Shown piece after piece: positions 37,411 to 47,580 of a stretch of DNA of 64,000 nucleotides. The number at the start of each line of letters is the position of its first letter. The first letter of the stretch is position 1. Location of the stretch: positions 206,439 through 270,438 of the forward strand of contig VZSF01000963.1 in NCBI GenBank assembly GCA_013398295.1, in the 5' to 3' direction. Source of the stretch: Chionis minor (taxonomy: Eukaryota > Chordata > Aves > Charadriiformes > Chionididae). The notes under the pieces were generated by a model that was given only the letters and a program-made list of their open reading frames with translations, did not search any database and was not told the DNA's origin. The position numbers and the translations under genes are program-made.

Positions 37411-39413
37411 CAGCTCCGGTTTTCTCTGGTTTTACCATCTTTAAAAAACAGGTTGTTACAAAGGTAGTGTCCCTAGGATTTATAACACTTGCTGGGATCT
37501 CACAGCGTGGGAACTTGGTTTTGGTTTAATATTTTCCTTTTAATACCTAAAACTCCATTTTGGGCATTTGAGTAGAGTCTTGCTGTTACAAATGGGAAGA
37601 GGCTTGAGGGGTCTCCTCTTGTATCTCTGTGAATAGCGCATGTGACTGATTTAGTTAAGAAGTTGAAAGCATAAGGTCTAACAAGGCCATGGAAAGAGTA
37701 TTAACACACTTTGCATGCATGACATCCTACTGAAATAACTGGAGCTGGAAGTGAGTCTGAGTTTGGCTCGTAGATCACATGGGTGTGATAAGAGATTTGG
37801 CTGGATCCAAGTCACGCAGCATCAGTCCCTTTGCTCATCAATGAGGTGACTCATTCTAACGCCTCACCCTCAGAAGACCTTGCTCATCGCTAATGCTTCA
37901 TCCCACACACATCCAGCTGATGGAGGTGCTTCTCCCATCAGTTGTGGTGTCCCAGCATGAGATGCCTGCAGTCCACTGGTGCCCTGTCTTCTCTCTATGC
38001 CAGCTGTGTTACTGAAAGCCCTGTCATTCTTGCCAGTCTGTATAATATTGAAAGAGTTGCTTTTGCTCCCCAAATAGCTATTGCAGTTTATTCAAGTGAC
38101 AGACTGATTCACCAATGAAACTTTCTCTTGGACTATGTTTTTGCAATTTTAAGAGCAAGTCGTGCTATTAAAAAAAATAATAATCTAGCATAAGCAGTAA
38201 GTTTAGCCCCTAAACTGCAGCAGCACAATGCCTTTTGGAAAAGCACACAGCTGCTTTACGTATAACATGTGCTTGAATTAAACCTCCTGGGTTGCTTTCC
38301 GTGATCAACAGTTCTATATAGGAACACACACAACTCAGTAAGTGGATCTAAGCCTATTGAGGCTTATCCTTTGAGACTGACTTTTGCACGTTCATATTAT
38401 ATGGAGCCTGCAAAGGACTGGAAAGACATTTTGTCGGCATCTGTGTATCCCTGGGCTGCGCCTGGCACATATATAAGAAAAAACCCTGCAAACACTCAAG
38501 GCAGAGGATAGGAAAGAAGCAGCACATTGAGTAAACAGATGGGGCAGGCCAACATTAAGAGCAGGATGGTTATGGTAAGTGTAATGTGCAGAAGTCACAG
38601 TACATCAACTGGCTAATCAGTGCTGAATGATTTGTAGGCATCTCAGTAGAGGTGAGTTTTAAGGAGGTTTGAAGGAGAACCGTGTCATGGCTCTGCAGAT
38701 TTGTACTCTTCACCTGCAGAGAGAGGGACTCTGAGAAAAGCAGGAAGGTTATTACTTCAGTGCTGCTTTTCTATCTATTTTTCTATATTCTTTTTCTTAT
38801 ATTTTTTTCCTTTCTTTTTCTTAGTCTTTTTTTCTTCACATTCTCTACAAAGTCTTTCTAATGAGACAGGGTGATCGTGGGCCCAGATGCCATGCTGCAA
38901 ATGCCAGTTTTTAAACCAGCTGAGAATCTGGTCTGATATTTAGCAGTTGCTTAGTACTTTCATCTTCAAAGTACTGCACAAACATTAATTAATTCTGCTG
39001 GGGAGCGCACAAGAAAGTGGTGCTGGCATAGTTATGCAAACTGCGAAGCCAGGAGAGATGGCAAGGAAACTGTTTCTGGTCTTGGGAGGTCTATACTTAC
39101 AAACATAATTTGGCAAAGGGCCCCACAACAAGTGGTTTCATATGGGAGAAAAATCTCCTTTAGGTGCCTGTTTTTTCCACTGAGTGTGTGCTTGGTGTTT
39201 CCGAAGGAAGACAGTGTCTCCATGCTGCTGCTGCCCTACTTAGGGAGGTGGGTTACCTGGGATTTCTGTGCCCACAGCCACCCCTTCAGATGGGTTCAAG
39301 CTTGCAGAGACAGTAACCTCAACAGCCAGGCAAGTGCTCTGTGGATGCTGGGTGCTGAGGCAGAGAAAGGCCATGCAGAAGTCAGGGTTGCAGTTGTATG
39401 TTTTTCACTTGGA
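37411..39413. other. Unique non-coding sequence with a T/C-rich tract
   Basis: Positions 38766-38846 are strongly pyrimidine-rich (repeated TTTCT/TCTAT). No exon or interspersed repeat is otherwise supported. Confidence 0.4.
38766..38846. repeat. Pyrimidine-rich low-complexity tract
   Basis: About 80 bases dominated by T and C with a few A and G interruptions. Confidence 0.75.
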
Positions 39414-40503
39414 AAATCACAGAATCACAGAATGGAAGGGACCCTTGGAGATCATCTAGTCCAACCCCCCTGCTAAAGCAGGTTCACCTAGAGCAGGTTG
39501 GACAGGAACGCATCCAGGAGGGTATTCAATATCTTCAGAGAAAGAGACTCCACAACCTCTCTGGGTGCCCTGTTCCAGTGCTTTGCCACCCTCAAAGTAA
39601 AGAAAATTTTTCTTATGTTGAGATGAAATTTCCTGTGTTCCAGTTTGTGCCCATTACTTCTTGTCCTGTTGGTGGGCACCACTGAAAAGAGTCTGGCCTC
39701 TTGACACCCAGGCCTTAGGTGATAATAAGCATTGATAAGATTCCCTCTCAGACTGCTCTTCTCCAGGCTAAAGAGACCCAGGTCTCTCAGCACTTCCTCA
39801 GAAGAGAGATGCTCCAATCCCCTGGATCATCTTTGTATCCCTCCACTGGACTCTCTCCAGTAGTTCTTTGTCTTTCCTGAAGTGGGGAGCCCAGAACTGG
39901 ACACAGTACACCAGATGTGGCCTCACCAGGGCAGAGTAGAGGGGGAGGATAACTTCCCTCAACCTGCTGACCACGCTCTTTTTAATGCACCCTAGGGTAC
40001 CATTGGCCTTCTTGGCCACAAGGGCACATTGCTGGCTCATGGTCACCTTATTGTCCGCCAGGACTCCCAGGTCCCTCTCTGCAGAGCTGCTTTCCAGCAG
40101 GTCAACCCCTAAACTGTACTGGTGCATGGGGTTATTCCTCCCTAGGTGCAGGACCCTACACTTGTCCTTGTTGAACTTCACTAGGTTTCTCTCTGCCCAA
40201 CGCTACAGCCTGTCCAGGTCATGCTGAATGGCAACACAGCCTTCTGGTGTGTCAGCCACTCTTCCCAGCTTTGTGTCATCAGCAAACTTGCTGTGGGTAC
40301 ACTCTATGCCTTCATCCAGGTCATTGATGACTATTTTGAACGGGACTGGACCCAGTACTGACCCCTGGGGAACACCACTAGTTACAGGCCTCCAGCTAGA
40401 CTCTGCATCACTGATCACAACCCCCTGAGCTCTGCCATTCAGCCAGTTCTCCATCAAACTCACTGTCTACTCACCTAACCCACACTTTCTAAGCTTACCT
40501 ATC
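39414..40503 (-). mobile_element. CR1 LINE, reverse transcriptase part and 3' end
   Basis: The element's 3' end lies on the left, with the tail AATCACAGAATCACAGAATGG (39414 onward, the CR1 terminal repeat reversed) and then the 3' UTR. On the minus strand ORF2 reads [10 protein letters not shown] (about 40376-40347) and the catalytic SKFADDTKL (FADD about 40286-40275), followed by DRL, a TAG stop where the family has a Glu codon before RW, then CRVLHLGRNNPMHQY and [19 protein letters not shown]. The stop splits ORF2 into frames at 40203-40463 and 39798-40181. The N-terminal RT is missing: homology stops near 40503, where an oppositely oriented CR1 piece begins. Confidence 0.93.
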
Positions 40504-40617
40504 AGGATTAGAAATAGTGTGGCCAGCAGGACTAAAGGAGTGATCATCCCCCTGTACGCAGCACTGGTGAGGCCACATTTCAAGTTCAGTGTTCAGTTTT
40601 GGGCACCTCACTACAGC
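40504..40617 (+). mobile_element. CR1 fragment in the opposite orientation
   Basis: On the plus strand this reads [20 protein letters not shown] and then a PHF...VQFWAPHY stretch, the same RT C-terminal region that the left neighbour encodes on the minus strand. It lies between two minus-strand CR1 pieces, so it is either a nested insertion truncated at both ends or the product of an inversion. The junctions at about 40503 and 40617 are abrupt. Confidence 0.75.
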
Positions 40618-41800
40618 CTCCTTTGCCTGATTTTTTACTCATAGGGATGCACTGATCTTGAGCTTGGAGGAAGTGGTGCTTGAATATTAACCAGCTCCCT
40701 TGCACCCCCTCTCCTTCTAGAGCTTTAGCCCAAGGGATTCCTCCAAGCAGGTCTTAGAAGAGGCCAAAGTCAGCTCTCCAGAAGTCCAGGGTTGTTATTC
40801 TACTTTTTGCTCTGCTTCTTCCATGCAGAATCCTGAACTCTACCATCTCATGGTCACTGCAGTAAGGCTACCCCCAGCCTTCATGTCCCCAACTAGTCCA
40901 TCTTTGTTTGTGAGCACAAGGTCCAGCAGCGCACCTCTTGTTGGTTCCTCCACCACCACCTGTGTGAAAAAGTTATCAACAATGCTCTGCAGAACTCCCC
41001 TGGACTATGTGTGCCTGGCTGTGTTGCCTTTCCAGCAAATATCAGGGTGGTTGACGTCCCCCATGAGAACAAGAGCCTGTGATCATAAGGCTATTTTCAG
41101 CTGTCTGTAGAAGGTCTCATCGACTTCTTCTTCCTGATCTGGTGGTCTGTAGTAAATACCCGCAACAGTGTCACCCATATTAGCATGCCCCTTAATACTT
41201 ACCCATAAGCTCTTGACTCATTCTTCATCCACCCCCAGGGAGAGCTTGATCCATTCCAGTTGCTCTCTCACATAAAGAGTGACTCCACCACCTCACCTTC
41301 CTGGCCTGTCTTTCCTAAAAAGTATGTAGCCGTCTATGGCAGCATTTCAGTCATGTGAGCTACCCCACCATGTCTCTGTAATTGCAATGAGATCATGACC
41401 TTGCAAACACACACAGTCTCTAGTTCATCCTGCTTACTCCCCATGCTGCGTGTGTTGGTGTACAGGCATTTCAGAGAGGTAATTGAGCATGCAGGTTTCC
41501 TTGGAGGGGTGCAAGAGGATCCACCACAGCCATACACATCCTTGAGGTGGTTGGCCTTCTGGTTCTTATCTTGGGAGGCAGCTAAGGAACATTTTTTGCT
41601 GCTCTGGTTGGCCTGGCTTATTCCCCAGTTGTATGCAGTGTTATGAGTACTGCCATTTTGGACCCTGTTCCCCAAGTCCTTCAGTTTAAAGCCTGCCTCA
41701 CCGAAATGTATAAACTGCCTGTGGCATGTGCAGATTTGGAGATGCACAGTCCTCTGCTCTGCACTTACAGCTCTTTGCATATGCAAAACCATTTTGCCCA
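40618..41800 (-). mobile_element. CR1 LINE, endonuclease part of ORF2 and 5' region
   Basis: On the minus strand this shows ORF2 N-terminal signatures: LKCLYTNTRSMGSKQDELE (about 41474-41418), GDVNHPDICWKGNTA (about 41062-41018), the region corresponding to EEPTRGALLDLVLTNK, and a C-terminal piece near the SKK motif at about 40640. Frame shifts and stops break it, for example after LETVC. The 155-codon frame 41334-41801 covers sequence upstream of ORF2 and its first residues. The 5' boundary near 41800 is uncertain. The RT fingers and palm between this piece and the 39414-40503 piece are missing. Confidence 0.85.
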
Positions 41801-42478
41801 TGCAGACATTGTCTTTGGCGGGAGTGAAAAAGCACAGTGGAGCTGCAAAAAGGACCGTGAGAACGCCTTTCGTCTGCTGTTAAGGACAGTGTCAGCAGCC
41901 TTTGGTGTGGGCTGTGGTAACCTGCGCTGGAGAGGATAAGGAGTGCTCCTACATCCCCTACTGCACAGTAAGGACAGCGGCAGCTAAGGAGCAGCAGCAG
42001 CACCAGCAGCATTTCAAGCTGACAAGATCACCGGTGTCTTCCAGTCTCAACGTTTTGAGACTTCCGTGGAGAACCACTTTTGAGTGAAGATGCAAATCCA
42101 CAATGTTTTAACACTGAATCCACTCAACCAGTCATGATTTTATTAAGAGGAGCTTTTAAATGATCATGCCTACTGATGCTGACTTACTAGCAGCGAATCA
42201 CGTGACTTGACTAATGCTGTATCAATCAATTCCAGGTCGAAGTAGGCATCTAGGGGTGAGGAGGTATGCTCTTTGTTGGTATTATGAGGGTGAGTTGGAG
42301 TGGTGGCACTGATGGGACCAAAAGGGAAGGCAGAGGGATGCTTGGTGCCAGAAAATAACATGGCTGTAAAGAGATTTTGCTGGTTGGATGTCTGTTGGGG
42401 ACTGGACGCGAATCTGTGCTTTGTTCTGAAAGCTGGAGGTGAGACATGCCTTCATATTGAGTGGAAACAGGTCTTTGA
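41049..42478. repeat. Copy A of a 1,430-bp exact duplication (left of gap)
   Basis: This segment recurs at 42751-44180 with a constant offset of 1,702 bp. All open frames inside both copies translate identically (for example 41334-41801 and 43036-43503), and I saw no mismatch on comparing lines. It ends exactly at the first N. Confidence 0.93.
41801..42478. other. Sequence right of the CR1, up to the gap (copy A)
   Basis: No repeat family recognised. Contains a short CAG-rich stretch (about 41988-42010, GCAGCAGCAGCACCAGCAGC). Identical to 43503-44180. Confidence 0.45.
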
Positions 42479-42750
42479 NNNNNNNNNNNNNNNNNNNNNN
42501 NNNNNNNNNNNNNNNNNNNNNNNNNNNNNNNNNNNNNNNNNNNNNNNNNNNNNNNNNNNNNNNNNNNNNNNNNNNNNNNNNNNNNNNNNNNNNNNNNNNN
42601 NNNNNNNNNNNNNNNNNNNNNNNNNNNNNNNNNNNNNNNNNNNNNNNNNNNNNNNNNNNNNNNNNNNNNNNNNNNNNNNNNNNNNNNNNNNNNNNNNNNN
42701 NNNNNNNNNNNNNNNNNNNNNNNNNNNNNNNNNNNNNNNNNNNNNNNNNN
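42479..42750. other. Assembly gap, 272 N
   Basis: A run of 272 unknown bases. The frames that run across it are artefacts of translating N. Confidence 1.
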
Positions 42751-43502
42751 GGTTGACGTCCCCCATGAGAACAAGAGCCTGTGATCATAAGGCTATTTTC
42801 AGCTGTCTGTAGAAGGTCTCATCGACTTCTTCTTCCTGATCTGGTGGTCTGTAGTAAATACCCGCAACAGTGTCACCCATATTAGCATGCCCCTTAATAC
42901 TTACCCATAAGCTCTTGACTCATTCTTCATCCACCCCCAGGGAGAGCTTGATCCATTCCAGTTGCTCTCTCACATAAAGAGTGACTCCACCACCTCACCT
43001 TCCTGGCCTGTCTTTCCTAAAAAGTATGTAGCCGTCTATGGCAGCATTTCAGTCATGTGAGCTACCCCACCATGTCTCTGTAATTGCAATGAGATCATGA
43101 CCTTGCAAACACACACAGTCTCTAGTTCATCCTGCTTACTCCCCATGCTGCGTGTGTTGGTGTACAGGCATTTCAGAGAGGTAATTGAGCATGCAGGTTT
43201 CCTTGGAGGGGTGCAAGAGGATCCACCACAGCCATACACATCCTTGAGGTGGTTGGCCTTCTGGTTCTTATCTTGGGAGGCAGCTAAGGAACATTTTTTG
43301 CTGCTCTGGTTGGCCTGGCTTATTCCCCAGTTGTATGCAGTGTTATGAGTACTGCCATTTTGGACCCTGTTCCCCAAGTCCTTCAGTTTAAAGCCTGCCT
43401 CACCGAAATGTATAAACTGCCTGTGGCATGTGCAGATTTGGAGATGCACAGTCCTCTGCTCTGCACTTACAGCTCTTTGCATATGCAAAACCATTTTGCC
43501 CA
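42751..43502 (-). mobile_element. CR1 LINE endonuclease part, second copy
   Basis: Identical to 41049-41800. It holds the ORF2 start region (YTNTRSMG, about 43164-43144) and is cut by the gap edge in the MGDVNHP motif. Probably the same genomic element shown twice. Confidence 0.85.
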
Positions 43503-44180
43503 TGCAGACATTGTCTTTGGCGGGAGTGAAAAAGCACAGTGGAGCTGCAAAAAGGACCGTGAGAACGCCTTTCGTCTGCTGTTAAGGACAGTGTCAGCAG
43601 CCTTTGGTGTGGGCTGTGGTAACCTGCGCTGGAGAGGATAAGGAGTGCTCCTACATCCCCTACTGCACAGTAAGGACAGCGGCAGCTAAGGAGCAGCAGC
43701 AGCACCAGCAGCATTTCAAGCTGACAAGATCACCGGTGTCTTCCAGTCTCAACGTTTTGAGACTTCCGTGGAGAACCACTTTTGAGTGAAGATGCAAATC
43801 CACAATGTTTTAACACTGAATCCACTCAACCAGTCATGATTTTATTAAGAGGAGCTTTTAAATGATCATGCCTACTGATGCTGACTTACTAGCAGCGAAT
43901 CACGTGACTTGACTAATGCTGTATCAATCAATTCCAGGTCGAAGTAGGCATCTAGGGGTGAGGAGGTATGCTCTTTGTTGGTATTATGAGGGTGAGTTGG
44001 AGTGGTGGCACTGATGGGACCAAAAGGGAAGGCAGAGGGATGCTTGGTGCCAGAAAATAACATGGCTGTAAAGAGATTTTGCTGGTTGGATGTCTGTTGG
44101 GGACTGGACGCGAATCTGTGCTTTGTTCTGAAAGCTGGAGGTGAGACATGCCTTCATATTGAGTGGAAACAGGTCTTTGA
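42751..44180. repeat. Copy B of the 1,430-bp exact duplication (right of gap)
   Basis: It starts at the first base after the N run, inside the CR1 endonuclease motif (GGTTGACGTCCCCCAT), and runs to the base matching the last base before the gap. Sequence then continues uniquely from 44181. This is the arrangement expected when overlapping contig ends are scaffolded without merging. Confidence 0.93.
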
Positions 44181-46234
44181 ACAAAAGACAGATTCAGGTT
44201 ATAGGATGGGAGCTGGGTTTTGGCTTGACTTTGCTGACCTGCTTGGATGAGGAGGTGGGGGAAGGCTTTAAACTTCTCACACAAATCATTTAATAGCTCT
44301 TAACACAATGGCAATTTTTAGAAGCTGTGCAAATACAGTTACAAAGAGTGTGTTTCTTTTAGCTTTTTTGAAATAGATATGAAATAAAATGTTCAAGCCT
44401 GGAGGTTTGTGTTCATTGAGATCCGTAAGTACCTAATGAGTTATCCAAATTTATTTTTCAGGTTGGTGAGTTAAGGAGCTGAGGAAAAGACAAATCATGA
44501 CTAAGGCAGTTACTTTTCCAGCATGCGTGGTGTATGCATTTAAGATAGTAAAATTATGTCTAGAGCTGCACAGTTTTAATTTCCCACTGTTCCTAAGACT
44601 TCAGCACATTAACGTGCTGAGAAATATTTATCTTTAATCTCAACATACTATGCCTAGGTTTGCATGAAAGGCAAGGCTGGATGTCTTGAGGCACACAAGC
44701 TGTAACCAGATGTTTATATGAAATGTTAGGGTTCCGTCCTATCTTACTATGACAGGAGTGAAAAAATAAACTTAATGAACCTAGATCAGGCAGATTTGTG
44801 ATGGAAGTCCCAAAGAAGAGAGAGGATTTGCAAGTAGCTGTGATTTTGCTGTGTGATTTTAATTTTATGGGCCCCTGTTGTCCAGTGTTTTCTTCAGAGT
44901 AACTAAGAGTTGCATTAAATATTAAACAAACGGTGTGATGATTCATCAAGAGGGTCATGAGCTCCGTATGTGAGTTAGAAATTTAATCTCCAGCTGGTTC
45001 TACTATAATCCATGTTGTATGTCCGGGATCAGAGAACTCCAGTGTCTTCGAATAATTAGTTAGTGATCATAACAGAAAAAAATACTCCATTGAAACAATT
45101 TTCTCTTAGAAAAGGCTGTTTCTTGAAAACAAAATTGCTTGTTAAAGCTCATCAATTTTAATGGCATTTTATTTGGAGTGGAAGTAAGACAAAAATAATT
45201 CAGGAAATGTCAGAATGTCTTCTTGATATTTGCAGAATGATAATTTTTTTAGTGTAAGATCACTTTCATTTAAAGTTGTAACTCTTACTGTGTTTTAACA
45301 GGAAAAGAGGAGAGTGAGACTTTTTCTTTTCATCTGATGAACTTATTTTAATTAACCTAAAATGACTTCTTTCTAGAATGTTGTTTCACCAAAAAAGGGA
45401 AAGCTTGATTAGCTTTTTTTGATATCTATATATAATTTTAATACTAGTTAAGGTTGGGGGGAAAAAAATTAAAATCTCCAAGTCTTTTCTTTGGATTAGA
45501 AAATTAATTTTTCCCCTCTTCCCCCTAGAGCTCTGGAAAAATACCTCTCAGCTGTTCATCTCAGAGACAAATATGCTGAGGTTTTTCCCAGGCCTTGCAG
45601 AGATTGCATCCTCCTTTGCATGACAATTATAAGGCGATGCTGGGGGATGCCATGTGAGTTAAAAACTCGCCCATCCTTTATAGCAGCTTCTCACAACACA
45701 AAACACAAACACATACACAAAAAAAAAAAAAAGTAAAAAAAAAGTGCAGTGCTCATCTGTGGAGTTTCCCAAGAGGTTTTCTTGTGCTGCTGATGAGTTT
45801 CAGCTGGCACACGGATGCATGCATGCAGTTTACATGTTGGCTCAGTTACATCTCGGCTTTGAGCTATAACAGGTTTTATTTGGGGGATTTGGAGACTTAA
45901 GTATTGAATATACACTCAGGAAATAACCATGGAGGCAGTGGAAGTGCAGGTCCTGATGTGCTGGGGTAGGTTTCTTCATGCATGGCTCTAATTAAAGAGT
46001 GGTGATGTTGCATTTGCTTGGTCAACTCATGAAGCAGGTTGTAGTGCATGCTTGAACTTAAGAAGCAGGCATATGGATGCACACAGAACGGAAGTTTTAA
46101 CGCCTGTAGTGTCTATAGACCTCTCAAAATACAACTGTACTTACTCTCTTATAGATGAGGGTTGTTTTTCTTGGTATGTTGCTTGGGTCTTACTGCTTTG
46201 TTCTGAAAGAAGTAGGTAATGGTGTTTCCTGTCC
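44181..46234. other. Unique non-coding sequence
   Basis: AT-rich; an A-rich stretch at 45719-45743. No exon or interspersed repeat is supported. Confidence 0.4.
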
Positions 46235-46440
46235 CTGTGCCAGAATGGTAAGATCTGGGAGGTATAGGAGAGCTGGTAGGGTGGGGTCTGTGGGGTTAGT
46301 GGTCCAGCCTCCCAGTCAAGGAAGGACTGTTGTCTGCGTGAGACCTACTTGGCGGTGGCTTTGTCTAGCTGTATCTTAAAAACCTCCAAGGATGGAGTAG
46401 CATTATCTCTCTGATGACCTGTCCCGGGGTACTGAATGCT
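46235..46440 (-). mobile_element. Diverged CR1 3'-end fragment
   Basis: In the orientation seen, GGTCCAGCCTCCCAGTCAAG (about 46301-46320), GGCTTTGTCTAGCTGTATCTT and AAAACCTCCAAGGATGGAG (about 46379-46397) follow the order of a reversed CR1 3' UTR. More mismatches than in the other copies suggest an older subfamily. No RT coding sequence is visible. Confidence 0.72.
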
Positions 46441-47475
46441 TAAAATAAGATAAATGTGTAGACTTAAATAGGTTTTGGGGGAGGAAAAATAAGGCCCAAT
46501 TTAAAAAATAAAAAAAAAATAAATTACATAACTGAGTTAAAAACATGCAATTAGGGAAGCATGCAAATAGTTATGCAAGCCTAACTTTGGTATCTGATTG
46601 TAAATTAGATAGACAGCTGCAGGATATCAGTAGACATATGGCAGGAATGTAAATAGTTTGCTCTCACTTTAGTGACATCCTGGAAAGCTGTGTGTAAACT
46701 TTCTGAAGTGGAGAGAGAAAAGATGATTTCCTGGAAAAAGAGAGTTTTGAAGAAAAATAATTGCTGATAAGTAATCTGTGTCCCTCCAGAAGGTGAAGGC
46801 ACTCCTTATTTTGGCACTCGCTTATAAAGCAGCCTCTAATCAGACTGCATTTTCTTGTTTGGCTGACGAACAGCAAGCAAGCTGGACAAGGTGCTGGTTG
46901 CATGGTGTAGCTGGAGCCATTGTAGATCAGAGCTAGCTCCTCTGTGAGATCTGCCTGCTGATTTCAGCATAACCTTCTGGCAGATGCTTTGTGTCTACCA
47001 GGATTTAGGGAAGATGACAAAGAGGAGGGTAAACAGTTGAGTAATTCAAGAGGGAGTGTCAGATTCCAGAATGTAAATTCATATGTCAGTGGCCAAAACG
47101 CCTCGTTCTTCCACCAAACCGAACGCAAGACTTGCCTGCATACCAACTGTAGGGGTTGCAGCTACTTATAGCAACCTTTAAATTAATAATCTAGTGGAAT
47201 GCAATATTGTGAGGCACTAATTTTGTCTTATTTTGCAAGCCAGCAAATCTGTCTAAATATTTAATGCTCTTTCATTAGTAGTCGGCCATCGCATGTTTTG
47301 CTTTGCATAAGGTGATACTATCAAGGCCATAAAAATTCCCAATCTAATGATAGCTAATGTTGGTTATCATGTTATCTAAAAGATACAGAGAGAGTAAACC
47401 TTCAATAACGTGCTTCATTTCTGGGTGGGTGTCCAGTGTTTTACTTATTAAATAATTTTTTTAAAGTTTGCGATG
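46441..47475. other. Unique non-coding sequence
   Basis: A-rich near 46501-46520. Nothing else supported. Confidence 0.4.
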
Positions 47476-47580
47476 GGCCAAATTCTGACCCTGTGGAGGT
47501 TAACAGTAGCTATTCCAGTTTACTTTGTTGGGATCATATATCTGCCTTAGGGACAGATTTCAGTCCCATAGCTTGTTTGT
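47476..47580. repeat. Possible degraded amniote repeat
   Basis: GGGCCAAATTCTGACCCTG (about 47476-47494) resembles the 'ggccaaattctg' terminus of an old amniote hairpin repeat. The rest is too diverged to align by eye. Confidence 0.3.

Noticed and set aside
41334..41801. 155-codon minus-strand frame as a host gene, present in two copies
   Set aside because: Its C-terminal half carries the CR1 ORF2 start signature (YTNTRSMG), and the second copy is explained by the duplication at the gap.
41988..42010. CAG repeat expansion
   Set aside because: The run is short and interrupted (CAGCAGCAGCACCAGCAGC), not an expansion.
42250..42812. Frames of 104-174 codons across the gap
   Set aside because: They consist mostly of N translated as X.
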